Assembly: GCA_030407315.1 (NCBI GenBank)
Contig: JALQPE010001755.1
Span: 20,423-84,422, forward strand
From: Asparagopsis taxiformis
Lineage: Eukaryota; Rhodophyta; Florideophyceae; Bonnemaisoniales; Bonnemaisoniaceae
Reading direction: 5' to 3'
Length of the DNA: 64,000 nt
Made by a program: the position numbers and the translations under genes. Numbering within the stretch: the first letter of the stretch is position 1; each line of letters starts with the position of its first letter. Under the pieces are notes generated by a model. It made no database searches and was not told where the DNA came from. It saw nothing but the letters and a program-made list of their open reading frames with translations. Positions 10,758 to 21,660 of the stretch are shown here, one piece after another.

Positions 10758-10870
10758 GATGCGATGCCACTCAGCAGCTGATCTGCCCAACAAGTGATGC
10801 CGATTTGTACACTTTACACGCAACTCAGAGAGGGTACTGTAATGCGCAAAATCCTTACAGAGATATCGGC

Positions 10871-11734
10871 ATGGTCCAGTTAGATGGCGAGAAAATTTGG
10901 ACAGCACGCATGAAAGCAGCCGCCCCTGAGCGCTCCCGTTTTGCCATAGATAGTGATGTTGCCGCTCTCCGCTCTCGGTCTACAAATAACATTCAGCTGC
11001 TCGCCGCTGGCGCATCTTCCGGCTCGTTGTTCATCATGGCCGACATGCTGAGCAAGAAACTATCCGTTTCGAAAACCATTCAGAAGAAATCGCGTGTGGC
11101 CAGTTCACCGCGAACGTCCTCTGACAAACTCGCGACCGCTGTATCTGCCGACGCGAACGAGGACACAGATGTGCGCGAAGGACCCGGCGCTTCGCTTGAT
11201 GATTTCTCTGCAGAGTATGAAGTGAAGCATCCGACTGGCGAGAAGATGCGCGACAAAGTGCGTAACCTACTTCGTGATGCCGTTTTCAAAAAGGATGAAA
11301 ATCTTGTGGATAGCATTGACGAAGCATTTGTCGTGGCATGTGCCATCGAGAATGCCATGTTTCTCAAGTATGATGGCGCCGGTGCTGCCTACAAGAGCAA
11401 GTACAGAAATATCAGTTTCAATCTCAAGGATCCCAAGAATCGCAAATTGAGAATGGCTGTCTTGCACAAACACATCCCTCCGAGCGAACTAATGGAGCTT
11501 TCCAACGACGATCTCGCCAATGATGAACTGAAGAAGACACGTGAAGAGATGCATGAAAAGATGACCCGTGACGCCATGCCTTACAACAAGCAAGAAGCTA
11601 GCACTGATATGTTCCGTTGCGGCAAGTGCAAGCAGCGAAAGTGTACTTACTTCCAGATGCAAACTCGTTCAGCTGATGAACCGCTGACCACTTTCGTATC
11701 ATGCGTAAACTGTGGCAATCGCTGGCGTTTTTAA
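10871..11734 (+). CDS. Transcription elongation factor TFIIS-type protein
   Basis: RNA polymerase II elongation factor that stimulates transcript cleavage by backtracked polymerase. The central domain II is clear (GEKMRDKVRNLLRDAVF, KYRNISFNLKDPKNRKLR), followed by the linker and a C-terminal zinc ribbon with CGKCKQRKC and CVNCGNRW. Between them is the diagnostic RSADEPLTTF loop, whose Asp-Glu pair enters the polymerase active site. The usual N-terminal LW/TFS2N domain is not recognisable; the first 100 residues are Ser/Ala-rich. I chose the ATG at 10871. The frame extends to an ATG at 10805, and another start at 11035 would still include domain II. The gene is divergent from glucokinase with at most about 110 bases between starts. 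Confidence 0.9.
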   Translation: MVQLDGEKIWTARMKAAAPERSRFAIDSDVAALRSRSTNNIQLLAAGASSGSLFIMADMLSKKLSVSKTIQKKSRVASSPRTSSDKLATAVSADANEDTDVREGPGASLDDFSAEYEVKHPTGEKMRDKVRNLLRDAVFKKDENLVDSIDEAFVVACAIENAMFLKYDGAGAAYKSKYRNISFNLKDPKNRKLRMAVLHKHIPPSELMELSNDDLANDELKKTREEMHEKMTRDAMPYNKQEASTDMFRCGKCKQRKCTYFQMQTRSADEPLTTFVSCVNCGNRWRF

Positions 11735-11865
11735 TCATCTACAGCGACTTGGTTGTTGATTACAACACCATTCCATCGGCAATACCTCAAGGCTACTTGG
11801 TCTACCAAAATTGTTTTCGCATCATGCGTCATTGCGGTCAAACTCTCGTGAACGACAAGCCGATA

Positions 11866-12960
11866 TCAACGTGAAAGTCGATCGCGCATCTGGTACAATC
11901 TGTCGCGTGTGCGTTTGTCCACATTTTCAATCAACATGTGTGCTCGTGCAGAGTGCTCGTCCACCTCCTGGGTGTGTTCTCGCGTTTCTCGACGTGCGCG
12001 CTTGATCTCCTGAATGAATTGGCGCGAAGACATTATATGAGCGCCTTTCGAACTGGAAAAGTTCATATGTGCAATGTCGCTTGTCGCAGCCCACACTTGA
12101 CGCTTTCCGTGTTCACAATCGTTGTAAACTGCGCGCTCAATATACGAATCGGCAGTTTCATTTCCTGTAAACACCATTGAAACATCCTGCGCGGTTTGTG
12201 ACTTTGTGGCATCAGCTGAGATACAAGAAGCAGTAGAGAAATTGTAGAAATGATTTGGAGTTAGAAGGCATTTGGTAGAGAATGAAGTGTGCAAAAGCTG
12301 CTGGAACGAACTGTTGTTATGAGCATCAAACACCAACACGCAGTCCCAACCGCGAATATGGCTAAATTCCACCACATCGTGCAGCAACAGACGTCTCGCG
12401 GTTTCCATGTCCATTCTGTCGCGGTGTTTTCGTAATCGCGGCCATGCACCAATGACGTTATACGCGTCAATATACAAAACGGGATCCTCACCAATTTCGT
12501 ACTTTCCATCCGGCAAGTCAGCGTCATCATGCGAATTGGAGGCGGTACCACTTTGATAACTGGTCTCCTTCTTTCGACGAAACTTTGTTCGCACGACAGG
12601 TTGGGGACGAGAGTCGACTGCTTTTCGAGCTTGAGCATTCATTCGGGCCTCCTTTATCTGCTGACGAAGACTGAGCGGCGAATTATTGGTCTCAATACGT
12701 GCCGGACGTGAATGCGTCTGCGCGTCGTTATTGGGAGACGGACCCCTCGGTCTGCGCTTGGACTTCATGTGAAGCTGAGTTGGTTGACGCTCGGCACGTG
12801 AGGGAAGGCGAACGGGAAGTACTGGATTGGGCGGTAGGAAGAGAAGATGAGCATTGTGCACTGAACTGGGGAATGTCGGGTGGTGCTGCATGGGATTGCT
12901 TGAGTTGGAAGCGTGATTAAGCAGCGATGGCTGAAGCGCTTGCTGATTCATGCTGTGCAA
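11866..12960 (-). CDS. YacP-like NYN-domain ribonuclease-like protein
   Basis: A 364-residue protein with a C-terminal YacP-type NYN (PIN-like) domain from about residue 160. Visible motifs are YIDAYNVIGAWPRLRK (first acidic motif with the family signature DxYNVI), ARRLLLHDVVEF, CVLVFDAHN, MVFTGNETADSYIERAV, WAATSDIAHM and IMSSRQFIQEIKRA. In bacteria YacP/Rae1 cleaves mRNA at the ribosome, and plants have a plastid-targeted relative. The Ser/Pro/Asn-rich first 150 residues could hold a transit peptide, so a plastid RNase is the best guess. The acidic residues expected for metal binding appear intact. Single exon. The start is the most upstream ATG; other in-frame ATGs follow. Confidence 0.85.
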   Translation of the reverse strand: MHSMNQQALQPSLLNHASNSSNPMQHHPTFPSSVHNAHLLFLPPNPVLPVRLPSRAERQPTQLHMKSKRRPRGPSPNNDAQTHSRPARIETNNSPLSLRQQIKEARMNAQARKAVDSRPQPVVRTKFRRKKETSYQSGTASNSHDDADLPDGKYEIGEDPVLYIDAYNVIGAWPRLRKHRDRMDMETARRLLLHDVVEFSHIRGWDCVLVFDAHNNSSFQQLLHTSFSTKCLLTPNHFYNFSTASCISADATKSQTAQDVSMVFTGNETADSYIERAVYNDCEHGKRQVWAATSDIAHMNFSSSKGAHIMSSRQFIQEIKRARRETREHTQEVDEHSARAHMLIENVDKRTRDRLYQMRDRLSR

Positions 12961-13405
12961 ATGGTATCATTTCAGAGATGGGGCGCCGTTTTGGTGTGAG
13001 TTTTGTTGACCGGCTTTGGCCATGCTGTGGCGGGCGATGATGGGCGTGAGAGCCGTTTTGGAGTGTCGAAAATGAAATTGGTGGCCAGTAGAAGCGAACC
13101 ACACGATGCGCATACGCTCATTTCATCTACAAATCTTTCTGCCGCGTAAACAGTATCCATTATGATCTCCGAAATACGACATCAATTACAATTACATTTC
13201 CCACATATCATTGTTGAAACGTACTGTAGTTGCCATTAATCCAACATGATGTCGATCCAGTTGACGTGTAACACGTCACACAGAATTAAATTAATTTAGC
13301 AGCGTCATCATAGAACCATCAGATCCTATTGTCAAAGTTTTGATATAACAATCCACTCTGTGTCATTCTTCTCCACCACCATTTAGATCAATCGTCAAAC
13401 CACGC
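12961..13405. other. Shared upstream region of the NYN and first NLR genes
   Basis: A 445-base divergent promoter region. A candidate TATA-like TATAACA lies at 13344-13350, 56-62 bases before the NLR start at 13406. Short minus-strand ORFs in 12917-13160 have no recognisable domain. Confidence 0.4.
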
Positions 13406-16400
13406 ATGATGATTACCAATCCACAAACGAATGCCATTTGCTCGCTTACACACCAAAACCCATCAACAACCATCTCCACAAATCCCAAACCATCATGCAT
13501 TCCACAGCCGGCCGTCTTCTACGTCCCGCGCAACAGCCGTCAAATCCTCGACTTTCAAAACGTCCACACACCAGAAAGCAAAACCAAGCGCGCTCTACTT
13601 TCCAACGAGCCATTTCAAAATGCCATAGCGCTTGTCGGTATGGGCGGCATCGGAAAAACAACCATCCTACGCGCGCTTGGTAGACATGCACACATCTGGA
13701 CAAAGTTCCCAGACGCTGTGTACTTCATTCATCTAGGTCCCGATGCAACACTGCGTACTTCGCTGGATCAATTGCAGGAGCTTGTTGCCGAAGCATTTCC
13801 CGATTTTTTGCCCAAATTCATTCGACTCGCTGCAAAGGAAAATATGCATTCCAACATGATCAATGCATTGATAGACCGTTTGATCACCAACCGTGTTCTG
13901 CTTATCTTTGATGACGTCTGTGATCTAGACGATAGCGTTTTTGCACTCGTGGATGCTGTGTGTACAGCCGTGCAACATGTTCACCATGCCAGTTGTAAAG
14001 TACTCACTTCGACGAGAAATAAGCAGATAGGGAGTGTGCCAATGCACGATGTGTCTATAGTGCTTAGTCCAGAGCATTCCCGTTTGAAGACATGTGTCGA
14101 AATATTGTGTTGTTACGCCGCCATTGATCGTAGCACGCTTTCATCATTCTCACCTCGCACTCGTCAAGCGTTGGATGGCATCATTGACTTGTGCGCTGGG
14201 CTGCCATTGGCATTGAGCGTTGCTGGATGTGCTATTCAAGACGTATTTGATGCACGCGCAGATGTATGCGCCCAGAATGCTCTTGTGCAGTATTGCGATA
14301 GTTTGAAGGCAAATATTACACAGCTTGCAATCGCCGAAAGTGGAGATAGACACAAGGGTCTGTACACGGCCTTGCATTCCAGTCTTCAGATGTTAGAGAA
14401 CAAGTGGACGTGTGAGAATATCACTGTGGGAGCCATGTTTCGATCGCTGTGCATTCTACAAAAACAGATGTGTCTCCCTTTGAATGCAATTGAAAAACTG
14501 TGGGGTGTCCCAGCATCAGATGTGCTAGATGGAGTGAAGATGTTGTCGCGAAACAGCATTGTATCGCTGGTTAGGGACGAGGGTAAACCGATCCTGGGAA
14601 TTCGTGTGCACGATCTTGTGCACGACTTGAGCTTGACGATGGCAGAGAACGCAGAGGGCGTCCGATCATGGCATTCAAAATTACTTGATTCCTTCAGGAT
14701 GACAATAAGCACAAGTACAAACAAAAAGATCGGCAATAGTAATGATCCGGAGGAAACAGTCTGTGATTGGTGGCATCTAGACAAGTCAGAAGAGTACATG
14801 AATGACAATCTGGTGCGCCATCTGCTAGACGCTGGACGCATAACAGAAGTATTGAGACTACTGACCGACTATCGGTGGGTGGAGAAAACAAACGAGCAGA
14901 AGGACAGACTTCCATTTCAGAAGATCATTGCCGAATTGCAGCTTTTGCGCGCATACTTGATGAAGAATGAGAAGACAGAAATGGAGAGAAAATTAATGTG
15001 CGATATCGATGTTCTCGTGAAAACCATGGAGCTTTGCTTGGTACCTCATTGCATGAAGAATCGCGATGAGTGTACCTTCCAATTGTATGGTCGACTCTAC
15101 GGAGTGGATTGCTCCGTCAATTTAGTGCAGCGACTAGTGGCAAGCATCGAGCAATACGGACGAAGACCATGGGCTCGTGCGGCGCCTGGTGTCCTGACAA
15201 GCGGACAAGCTTTGCTAAAACGCGTACTACCACTGAACGATTGCGCAAGATGCTTCTCCGTTGGTGCTGGAGGAGATGATGTTGTCGTTGCGGAAAACAG
15301 TGGCAAGGTTTTGGTCGTGAACGGTCGTGACGGATCGATGAAAAACTTGCTGATTGACGTAGAGGCACATGGATTTGTCGATGTGTTTGTATGCCAGTCA
15401 TCTGGAATAATCATTTCATGCAGTGAAAGCGGTTGTGTGATTATTTGGAAGGATTCTAAGAAATTACGCTGCTTCAAAGCTGAGGATTTGGAAGAAGGAG
15501 AATGGATCACGTCTATGCAAGTATTACCAAATCTGCAAATCGTCGTTCTGGGCACTGATCAAGGGCGCCTATTGGTGCTGGACATCAAAAACGGGAATAA
15601 GATCAAAACTGTCGTTGCTCATACACAGTATGTGAACTCGATAGCAGTTGATAGTGCAGAAAATACCTTATTGTCTTCATCAGATGATGGAGCGATTCGA
15701 CTGTGGAACACAGAAACTTTCGAGGAGAGACGTGACGTGGTAGATGACTGTAACCTTTGGGTGTACGGCGCCGTTTTGAGCGGTGACGGACGCCTATTGG
15801 CGTATAAGTCAGAAACGAATGTTGTCTTGAGAGAGTTACGAAAGGGCGGACAGGTATGGCAGTCGTCTGAAGAGCATCGCAATATTGTTACATGCGTTTT
15901 GTTCAGCATAGATGGAAAGTTGATGTACTCTGGTGATGCTGATGGTACCATTTGCATATGGAGCGTGAGAAACGGCGCTCGCGACGTGTCATTAGTTCAC
16001 TCTCTGCATCATGAAACGTTACATTACGTTGAATCGCTTTCGATGGGAGACAATTCGGAACTGTTCGTACTGAGCTTAGACCGCGTATACGTTTGGGACG
16101 CATCGGAGTCGGCAAGGATCGGCGAAAAGAATGATGTTCTTTTACCACAGGTACAGCGGTTCGGAATATCTCAGGATGAAGCCACAATGGTTACATGGAG
16201 TCCAAGCGCGGATATGAATACCGTAGAGATACGAAACGTGTGTGATGTGTCCTCGTGGACGAATCGTGTTACCTCAAGCTTTCAGATTCCTCACTACCAT
16301 CTTGGAGTCCAATTTACCGTATCCAACGACAAGCGGACTGTTGCTTATTCCAACTATGGCACATGTGACGTGTTTATCGTCGACGCACAAAATGGATCTG

Positions 16401-17593
16401 TGTTGCACAGAGTGACGGGTATAGCTACCTCGTTCACAGACCAACGAGATATTTTAAGTTCAGATGAGGGGGTACATGAAGGCGATGCCACGAATAATCG
16501 AGCAATTAAGTCACTACATTTCAACTCAGACGGCAGCATCCTATCAGTTGTAGCAATTGCGACGGGCGTGGAGAATAACTCGATAGCAGTAACGAAGAGA
16601 TTCTCTTGGAATATGCTGTCTGGAGAATTACTAGAAGAACTATTGTCTACTTGTCAAGGCGAGGGTTCGAACCACACAGACCCCGTATTGTTCTGCAAAG
16701 CGTCTCTAGGTATTGGCCACTTTTCAGTTTCACAAAACGTGACATACAAACATGCTGGCAAATCGTTCACGATTGCAACCATCGAACATGACATCGGATG
16801 CGCACAATATTGTTTCAACTCATCTCGTCTGTGGGTTTCGAGAGAATCTGGGGGTCTGGAGTATGTCGATTTAATCTCACAAAATTCCCAAATCAAGCCA
16901 CGCGAGGAACAACTGCTGCCAGTGCTCTCACACTATACTGCACCCCAGGCGCGCAGCACAACCAATGACACGCACGTCTTCACTGAAGAGGTTTATGACG
17001 TATTCATTAGCCATGCCGGCACAGACAAATGCACAATCGCAGAACCACTTTACCAGCTTTTAATCGCGCTCGGGTTGAAAGTATTCCTGGATAAGGCGGA
17101 GTTACGCCCTGGACAGAAAGCTTCTGAGAAGATAGTACACGCCATGAAGACGGCAAAGATTGCCGTTGTGATACTGTCTCCACAATTTGCAGCACGGACA
17201 TGGCCCATGAAAGAACTGTTGTGTTTTCTGGCGCGATTCAATGACAGTGCGGATCGTGATTTTATCATTATTCCAGTGTTCTACAGATTGACGCTGGATG
17301 AGTGCAAGGATCGAAAGAGGCTGGTCGGACTGGTTGATGAACACGGGCAGAATGTATTTGTGGCAGAAGGATTTCTGGAGCGTGTCGGGAACGAGGGCGA
17401 GCATTCTATTGATGATATCATGGAGGCTCTATCGATGCTGACACGGATAACTGGGATTGAGAACAAGGGCGGTGTCACGAATGGGGATTGTGTATTGGAA
17501 AGGGCGAAGCGGGAAGTGTTTGTTGAGCGGATCACGGATGCAATTGTGGAAGCGATGGGTCGAATGGAAGGAAACAATTTACTGGATCACTAA
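13406..17593 (+). CDS. NLR-like receptor 1: NB-ARC, WD40 repeats, C-terminal TIR
   Basis: A 1395-residue single-exon STAND protein. A short N-terminus with FYVPRNSRQILDF, shared with its paralogues, leads into NB-ARC: P-loop GMGGIGKTT near residue 77, Walker B VLLIFDDV near 162, LTSTRN (RNBS-B) near 198, GLPLALSVAG near 264, and HDLVHDLSLTMA (MHD-like) near 401. Residues about 600-1150 form a WD40 region, for example AVDSAENTLLSSSDDGAIRLWNT. Residues about 1195-1345 are a TIR domain starting VYDVFISHAGTDK, with TWPMKELLCF placing Glu1270 at the catalytic position of NAD+-hydrolysing TIRs. A role as an intracellular immune or stress receptor is inferred: WD40 sensor, NB-ARC switch, TIR effector. 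No disabling change was seen. TIR at the C-terminus differs from plant TNLs, where it is N-terminal. It lies about 4 kb from, and opposite to, paralogue 2. Confidence 0.9.
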   Translation: MMITNPQTNAICSLTHQNPSTTISTNPKPSCIPQPAVFYVPRNSRQILDFQNVHTPESKTKRALLSNEPFQNAIALVGMGGIGKTTILRALGRHAHIWTKFPDAVYFIHLGPDATLRTSLDQLQELVAEAFPDFLPKFIRLAAKENMHSNMINALIDRLITNRVLLIFDDVCDLDDSVFALVDAVCTAVQHVHHASCKVLTSTRNKQIGSVPMHDVSIVLSPEHSRLKTCVEILCCYAAIDRSTLSSFSPRTRQALDGIIDLCAGLPLALSVAGCAIQDVFDARADVCAQNALVQYCDSLKANITQLAIAESGDRHKGLYTALHSSLQMLENKWTCENITVGAMFRSLCILQKQMCLPLNAIEKLWGVPASDVLDGVKMLSRNSIVSLVRDEGKPILGIRVHDLVHDLSLTMAENAEGVRSWHSKLLDSFRMTISTSTNKKIGNSNDPEETVCDWWHLDKSEEYMNDNLVRHLLDAGRITEVLRLLTDYRWVEKTNEQKDRLPFQKIIAELQLLRAYLMKNEKTEMERKLMCDIDVLVKTMELCLVPHCMKNRDECTFQLYGRLYGVDCSVNLVQRLVASIEQYGRRPWARAAPGVLTSGQALLKRVLPLNDCARCFSVGAGGDDVVVAENSGKVLVVNGRDGSMKNLLIDVEAHGFVDVFVCQSSGIIISCSESGCVIIWKDSKKLRCFKAEDLEEGEWITSMQVLPNLQIVVLGTDQGRLLVLDIKNGNKIKTVVAHTQYVNSIAVDSAENTLLSSSDDGAIRLWNTETFEERRDVVDDCNLWVYGAVLSGDGRLLAYKSETNVVLRELRKGGQVWQSSEEHRNIVTCVLFSIDGKLMYSGDADGTICIWSVRNGARDVSLVHSLHHETLHYVESLSMGDNSELFVLSLDRVYVWDASESARIGEKNDVLLPQVQRFGISQDEATMVTWSPSADMNTVEIRNVCDVSSWTNRVTSSFQIPHYHLGVQFTVSNDKRTVAYSNYGTCDVFIVDAQNGSVLHRVTGIATSFTDQRDILSSDEGVHEGDATNNRAIKSLHFNSDGSILSVVAIATGVENNSIAVTKRFSWNMLSGELLEELLSTCQGEGSNHTDPVLFCKASLGIGHFSVSQNVTYKHAGKSFTIATIEHDIGCAQYCFNSSRLWVSRESGGLEYVDLISQNSQIKPREEQLLPVLSHYTAPQARSTTNDTHVFTEEVYDVFISHAGTDKCTIAEPLYQLLIALGLKVFLDKAELRPGQKASEKIVHAMKTAKIAVVILSPQFAARTWPMKELLCFLARFNDSADRDFIIIPVFYRLTLDECKDRKRLVGLVDEHGQNVFVAEGFLERVGNEGEHSIDDIMEALSMLTRITGIENKGGVTNGDCVLERAKREVFVERITDAIVEAMGRMEGNNLLDH

Positions 17594-17823
17594 GTAAATC
17601 TACATTGTCATCACAGCAGTAGTTCAGACAGTTCGACGACAAGCCATTGTTGGACACTTACGAGAGATAGTCTCCGGCAACAACTGATCAGCTTCTTTGT
17701 AGAAAATGCGACATCGTTGTAGGCTACAACGATGCCTCATTTTCTTCCCTTCCGGACGGTTTGTGGAGCCAATCAACGAGCATGAAAATTGCAAATGTTG
17801 TAACCAAAGCCTATTTTTGTGTA

Positions 17824-19842
17824 TTAAATTCCGGGCATTTGTGCACCTTCATCCTCGCTGCTAGTGCTTTCAGAAGCTTCACTTTGAGAACTTGTCACCC
17901 TCAGATTCCGCCTTCCTCTCTTCCAGAACACAAGCACCAGTACAGAGAGCACCAGCGATGGCAGCACGAAGATTCCGACTGGAACTAGAATGATCAACGG
18001 ATCAATGCTGCTTGTTTTCTCCTCACAGATTAGCTTTTCTTTATCTACGCGTTCTCGAATCTGCATCAAATCATGCGTACAAATAATCGCCCCGTCAGTA
18101 TCATGCTCCCATTAAAAACACAATCCGATGCATATCAATCACGTACCTTGCCGCCGATGCGTAGCGATAGAATATCCCGGTCGATTTGTCTTCGCAGTGT
18201 GTCGTTTACCGCTGCGTTGTACAGCCATCCACCATTGAACTCGTACAAAACGTCCTTCGTTTCGAAAATGGTCAAATTTTCTGTAATGCCAATCAAAATA
18301 GATTCAATAGACACAGTCAGCGTGGGTAAAGATTGTATCGCTTCGAGACATCTTGAGAATTGTCAAGTGTTGCATCAGCTTACTGCAATTAGAATATTGA
18401 CTAATCTGGTGATGTCCAGTTACCTCGAAAGTAACCGTGAATGAAGTGCCTGAGTTCGGGTCAGCTGTCCTCCGAATGCATTGTGCTCCATCATCGCATC
18501 TAAACCACGGGATATCATTTTCAATGTTCTTGTTACCATCATCCACTACTCATGAATAGAGCATATAGTACAGGGAGTTAGGAAAATATTAACGCCGGAG
18601 AGGATGTCGGAATAAACTAACGAGATGCGAAAACTCACCCAGGCTGATAAAGATATCTTCCAAGGCCGAGTTTTTCAGAACCGAATATGACCTCAACTCT
18701 CGAACATCCAAAGCCCGAACCTCTTTTCCCAGTTGCGATGTCTGTTGTTGGAACAAGAAATTGACTACAGCCACCTCATAGAACAGAGCAAAGATTGCGA
18801 AGAAGGAGAATAATCCAACTCGAAAAAACGTCAATGCCAATCCGTACTTTGTGGTGAATGATTGTCGGCTCTCTAGAGCTCCTGAATTGGATGAAAACCT
18901 TTCTCGACTGGTTGCTCGCGCCACATAGCGGCGAGCACGATGTCGTCGGTAACCACTAATGCGGCGGTTTGACGGTGTGAGATATGAAACGAGATATCGG
19001 TGATGATTGAGGTCAACTGTATCTATACTAGCGGAGCTGGATGAAGACTGCCATTTGTTCTGTTGAATTCGACGTTCGTGCGCCAAAGCTTCGTCGCTGT
19101 CACCGAACAATATAAAGAAAGCAGTCACAAGAGATCTTCCACGGAAGACATGAAATCTCATAGCAATACAGAAGGCAACGATGGCGAAAAGCAATAGAGT
19201 GGCACCGAGAATTGTCCACGTTTGCCACTTGAAGGGTTTGGTCAGTTGATGAAACGGCCCCTCGGCAACCGATTCTTTAGTATTCTTCACTCCTATTATG
19301 ATCATTCTGTTGTCGATTATAGGGGCACTTGGTGTGTGATGACAGCGACGCGGTACTGTTTCGAGCAGTAAACCTGTTATACCAAACATGTATTTTTCTT
19401 TTGCCTTGACTTCTGTAAAATCGACGAGAGCATTGAAAGTGCATTGACTGGAAGGGCCTACCCATGCGCAGTATTGGTCTCTGGCAGATGTCTGATCGAT
19501 AATATCGAAGGCGATGCCGCGGAGAGATGGATGAAGTTTTTTGCGAGACTCTTTATCACACCGGAACGGCTTTTGCAATTTTTCTGCCTCTGGTGCCTCA
19601 GAGAAGACAGATGTATTGAATTGAATCAACGGTTCCTCTTGCACAAAGAGGTAGCATATGTTTGTTTTGCATACGTCAAAAGCGTCTGGGTCTTTGTCAA
19701 GTAGAGAGAGGCAATTCCCGCCTTCAGTCAACGCTTCAAGGTTTGCAGAAGCATTTTGAGAACTACAATCGAATGCTGGGAGTGAGCTCGACGATGTAAG
19801 GCATGCGAGAGAGAATAGCACAAGAGCATGGAGAGGGTTCAT
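17824..19842 (-). CDS. Ionotropic glutamate receptor-like membrane protein, four exons
   Basis: Proposed exons on the minus strand are 19842-18639, 18545-18384, 18340-18147 and 18060-17824. Every junction is GT-AG, the phases agree, and the total is 598 residues. The 18341-18383 intron is only 43 bases, so the end of exon 2 is uncertain; GTAACT at 18423 is an alternative donor but then no good in-phase acceptor follows. Seen: signal peptide, Cys-rich extracellular part, transmembrane segment WTILGATLLLFAIVAFCIA, pore-like RSLVTAFFILFGD, a cytoplasmic Arg/Ser-rich loop, and a segment ending YEVAVVNFLFQQQ in the place of the receptor M3 motif. A ligand-binding-like part follows, then a last transmembrane helix (LIILVPVGIFVLPSLVLSVLV) and an acidic tail. 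The M1-pore-M3-S2-M4 order is that of iGluR channels. Ligand and transport are unknown. It lies between two NLR genes. Confidence 0.6.
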
Positions 19843-19914
19843 TTTTTGTGAAGAAGATAGGGTCTAGATAGACACAGAGCAGATGAAAGAAAATATGAAC
19901 AGTGTACAGTTGTA

Positions 19915-19922
19915 CTTTTATA
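19915..19922 (-). promoter_or_regulatory. TATA box of the glutamate-receptor-like gene
   Basis: TATAAAAG on the minus strand, 73-80 bases upstream of the ATG at 19842. This matches the spacing seen for the TATA boxes at 5028 and 25880. Confidence 0.5.
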
Positions 19923-21660
19923 GGGAAAACTTGAAAAGATTATTGGCGTTTCATTACCTACCCGTGCATATTAGATATGTTAATTGATGAAACGGTAAGC
20001 GGGGCGTGTATGACTGGAAGCAAATTGATGGTGGATCACGTTCATGGGTAAGATCTTGAAGCCAGATTCGAATAATTGAAAGCATTCCAACACCCAAGGC
20101 GATTGTTGCCCAAGAAAATATCATTGCTAGTTGCGAAAGGAGTCCATGTCCTCTACCGCTGCGGAAAGCATACTTGGTTGATGTCAGGGTATATTTAGAG
20201 TACTGCAGTAACCAAGCAGGTCTCACCAGATATGTGGGCTGATGGCTTTACTGTTCTGACTATTTGTGAACGTGATCTCGAGGATACATACATTAAATAA
20301 GAATTTGGCATACCTTCAAACAGCAATGACAAAGATATTCTGTAATGGTTTGGAAGGGCTGTACCGATCGGACGCTCTCCCACTTATGTTTGCCAATCAA
20401 CGCGCTTCAAAGTTGTCTTCGCCCAGTCAGGATGACATTGTCGAGGCAATGCAATAGCTGCAATTTCAGTTTGACAAAACGTGAGTATTCCACGCAAGTG
20501 GTAGCGTCAAGCGGCGAATTCAATTTGTTTCTGCACTGGTAAAAGTCTCCCCGTACAATACAACCACACAAGCGGCGCCGAAGGCATGATCAGATGTCTT
20601 CATTTACTGTGTGGTGCTCGAGCGTGCGCAAGACACAGAACTTTTGGATTGACATTGTCACTTCACGACTGCAGGCAATTGCAAAGATGATATCAGGCCG
20701 ATATTTGCGTGATAGTCGAGATCTATTCGTTAGGAAGGGGTGTTGCGCAACTGTTGAATGTTGCAAGGCATGGTGGTGTAACTGCTGTCTCCTCTACGTG
20801 CACAGTGGACACACCACTGATATTATTCGACAAACTGAAAAGATGACGTGAACGCAGCTCAGCGCTGGCGAATTGTTCACCTCTTGTACTGTGGCTGGAG
20901 CACCTATAAGAATGCAACACGATTTTTGATATTTCCGCCGACGCTTAGTCTCAGCATTCGAATATCTCCACAAGTACTAATTTAGGAAACATGCATGGGC
21001 AGCATGTTCGGAGCCCGTACTGCTAGTACCAGTGCGACCGATACAGCTGCATACGAACTGCTAGGAGATTCCCCTCATACATAATAGTATCACTGACTTG
21101 GTGAGCAATGTACTACATCTTGATACGATGGCCATTGCATTAGCCTCGACAAAAGAGAGGATCAGCGCATTTCGGCAAATTGTTAGATAGGATTTCTAGG
21201 CGTGCCTTAGCGGAAATTCAAGTGTTGACAGAATCATCGAACTGAATTATGTCAAGGGATAACAATGGCCTCACAGTGAACTGGACATTATTACCGGCTC
21301 GTTATGGAGGAAGCAAGCAGATAGAAGATGTCGTCGAACATAGAAAATGAGGCGTGCTAGGAGTGCACCGATTGATTCAACACGTAGCGCGGTCGCAGCC
21401 TTCCGATTTGTCTCAACCCAGTATGGTACCAGATGGATCGCACCAACTTGGAAAGCATGACGTGATGTCGGTAGAATAGAATTGATAGCTCAGCTTCAGG
21501 AAGTGGAGGGATTGTCGCAGTACAGACTCTGTCGAGATTGCAGCCCAGATTCCGAAGTTTGCATCCACCGGACGAGCGCACGGCACGTCAGAAAATTTTT
21601 GAAACTCCAAACAGCAATTTTTTCAGATATCTCCGAGTTTATAATATGAGCCACACCCAG
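19923..21660. other. Gene-poor stretch between receptor-like genes
   Basis: No supported gene. A minus-strand ORF at 19954-20226 (non-ATG start) has one hydrophobic stretch (IFSWATIALGVGMLSII) and could be part of a decayed membrane-protein gene. A splice donor-like GTGAGA near 20224 and an acceptor-like GCAG near 20204 are nearby, but the phases do not match. The rest holds short ORFs only. The 3' flank of NLR 2 begins at 21660. Confidence 0.35.

Noticed and set aside
19954..20383. Upstream exons of the glutamate-receptor-like gene
   Set aside because: Donor-like and acceptor-like sites exist but the phases do not match, and exon 1 at 19842 already has an ATG, signal peptide and TATA box.
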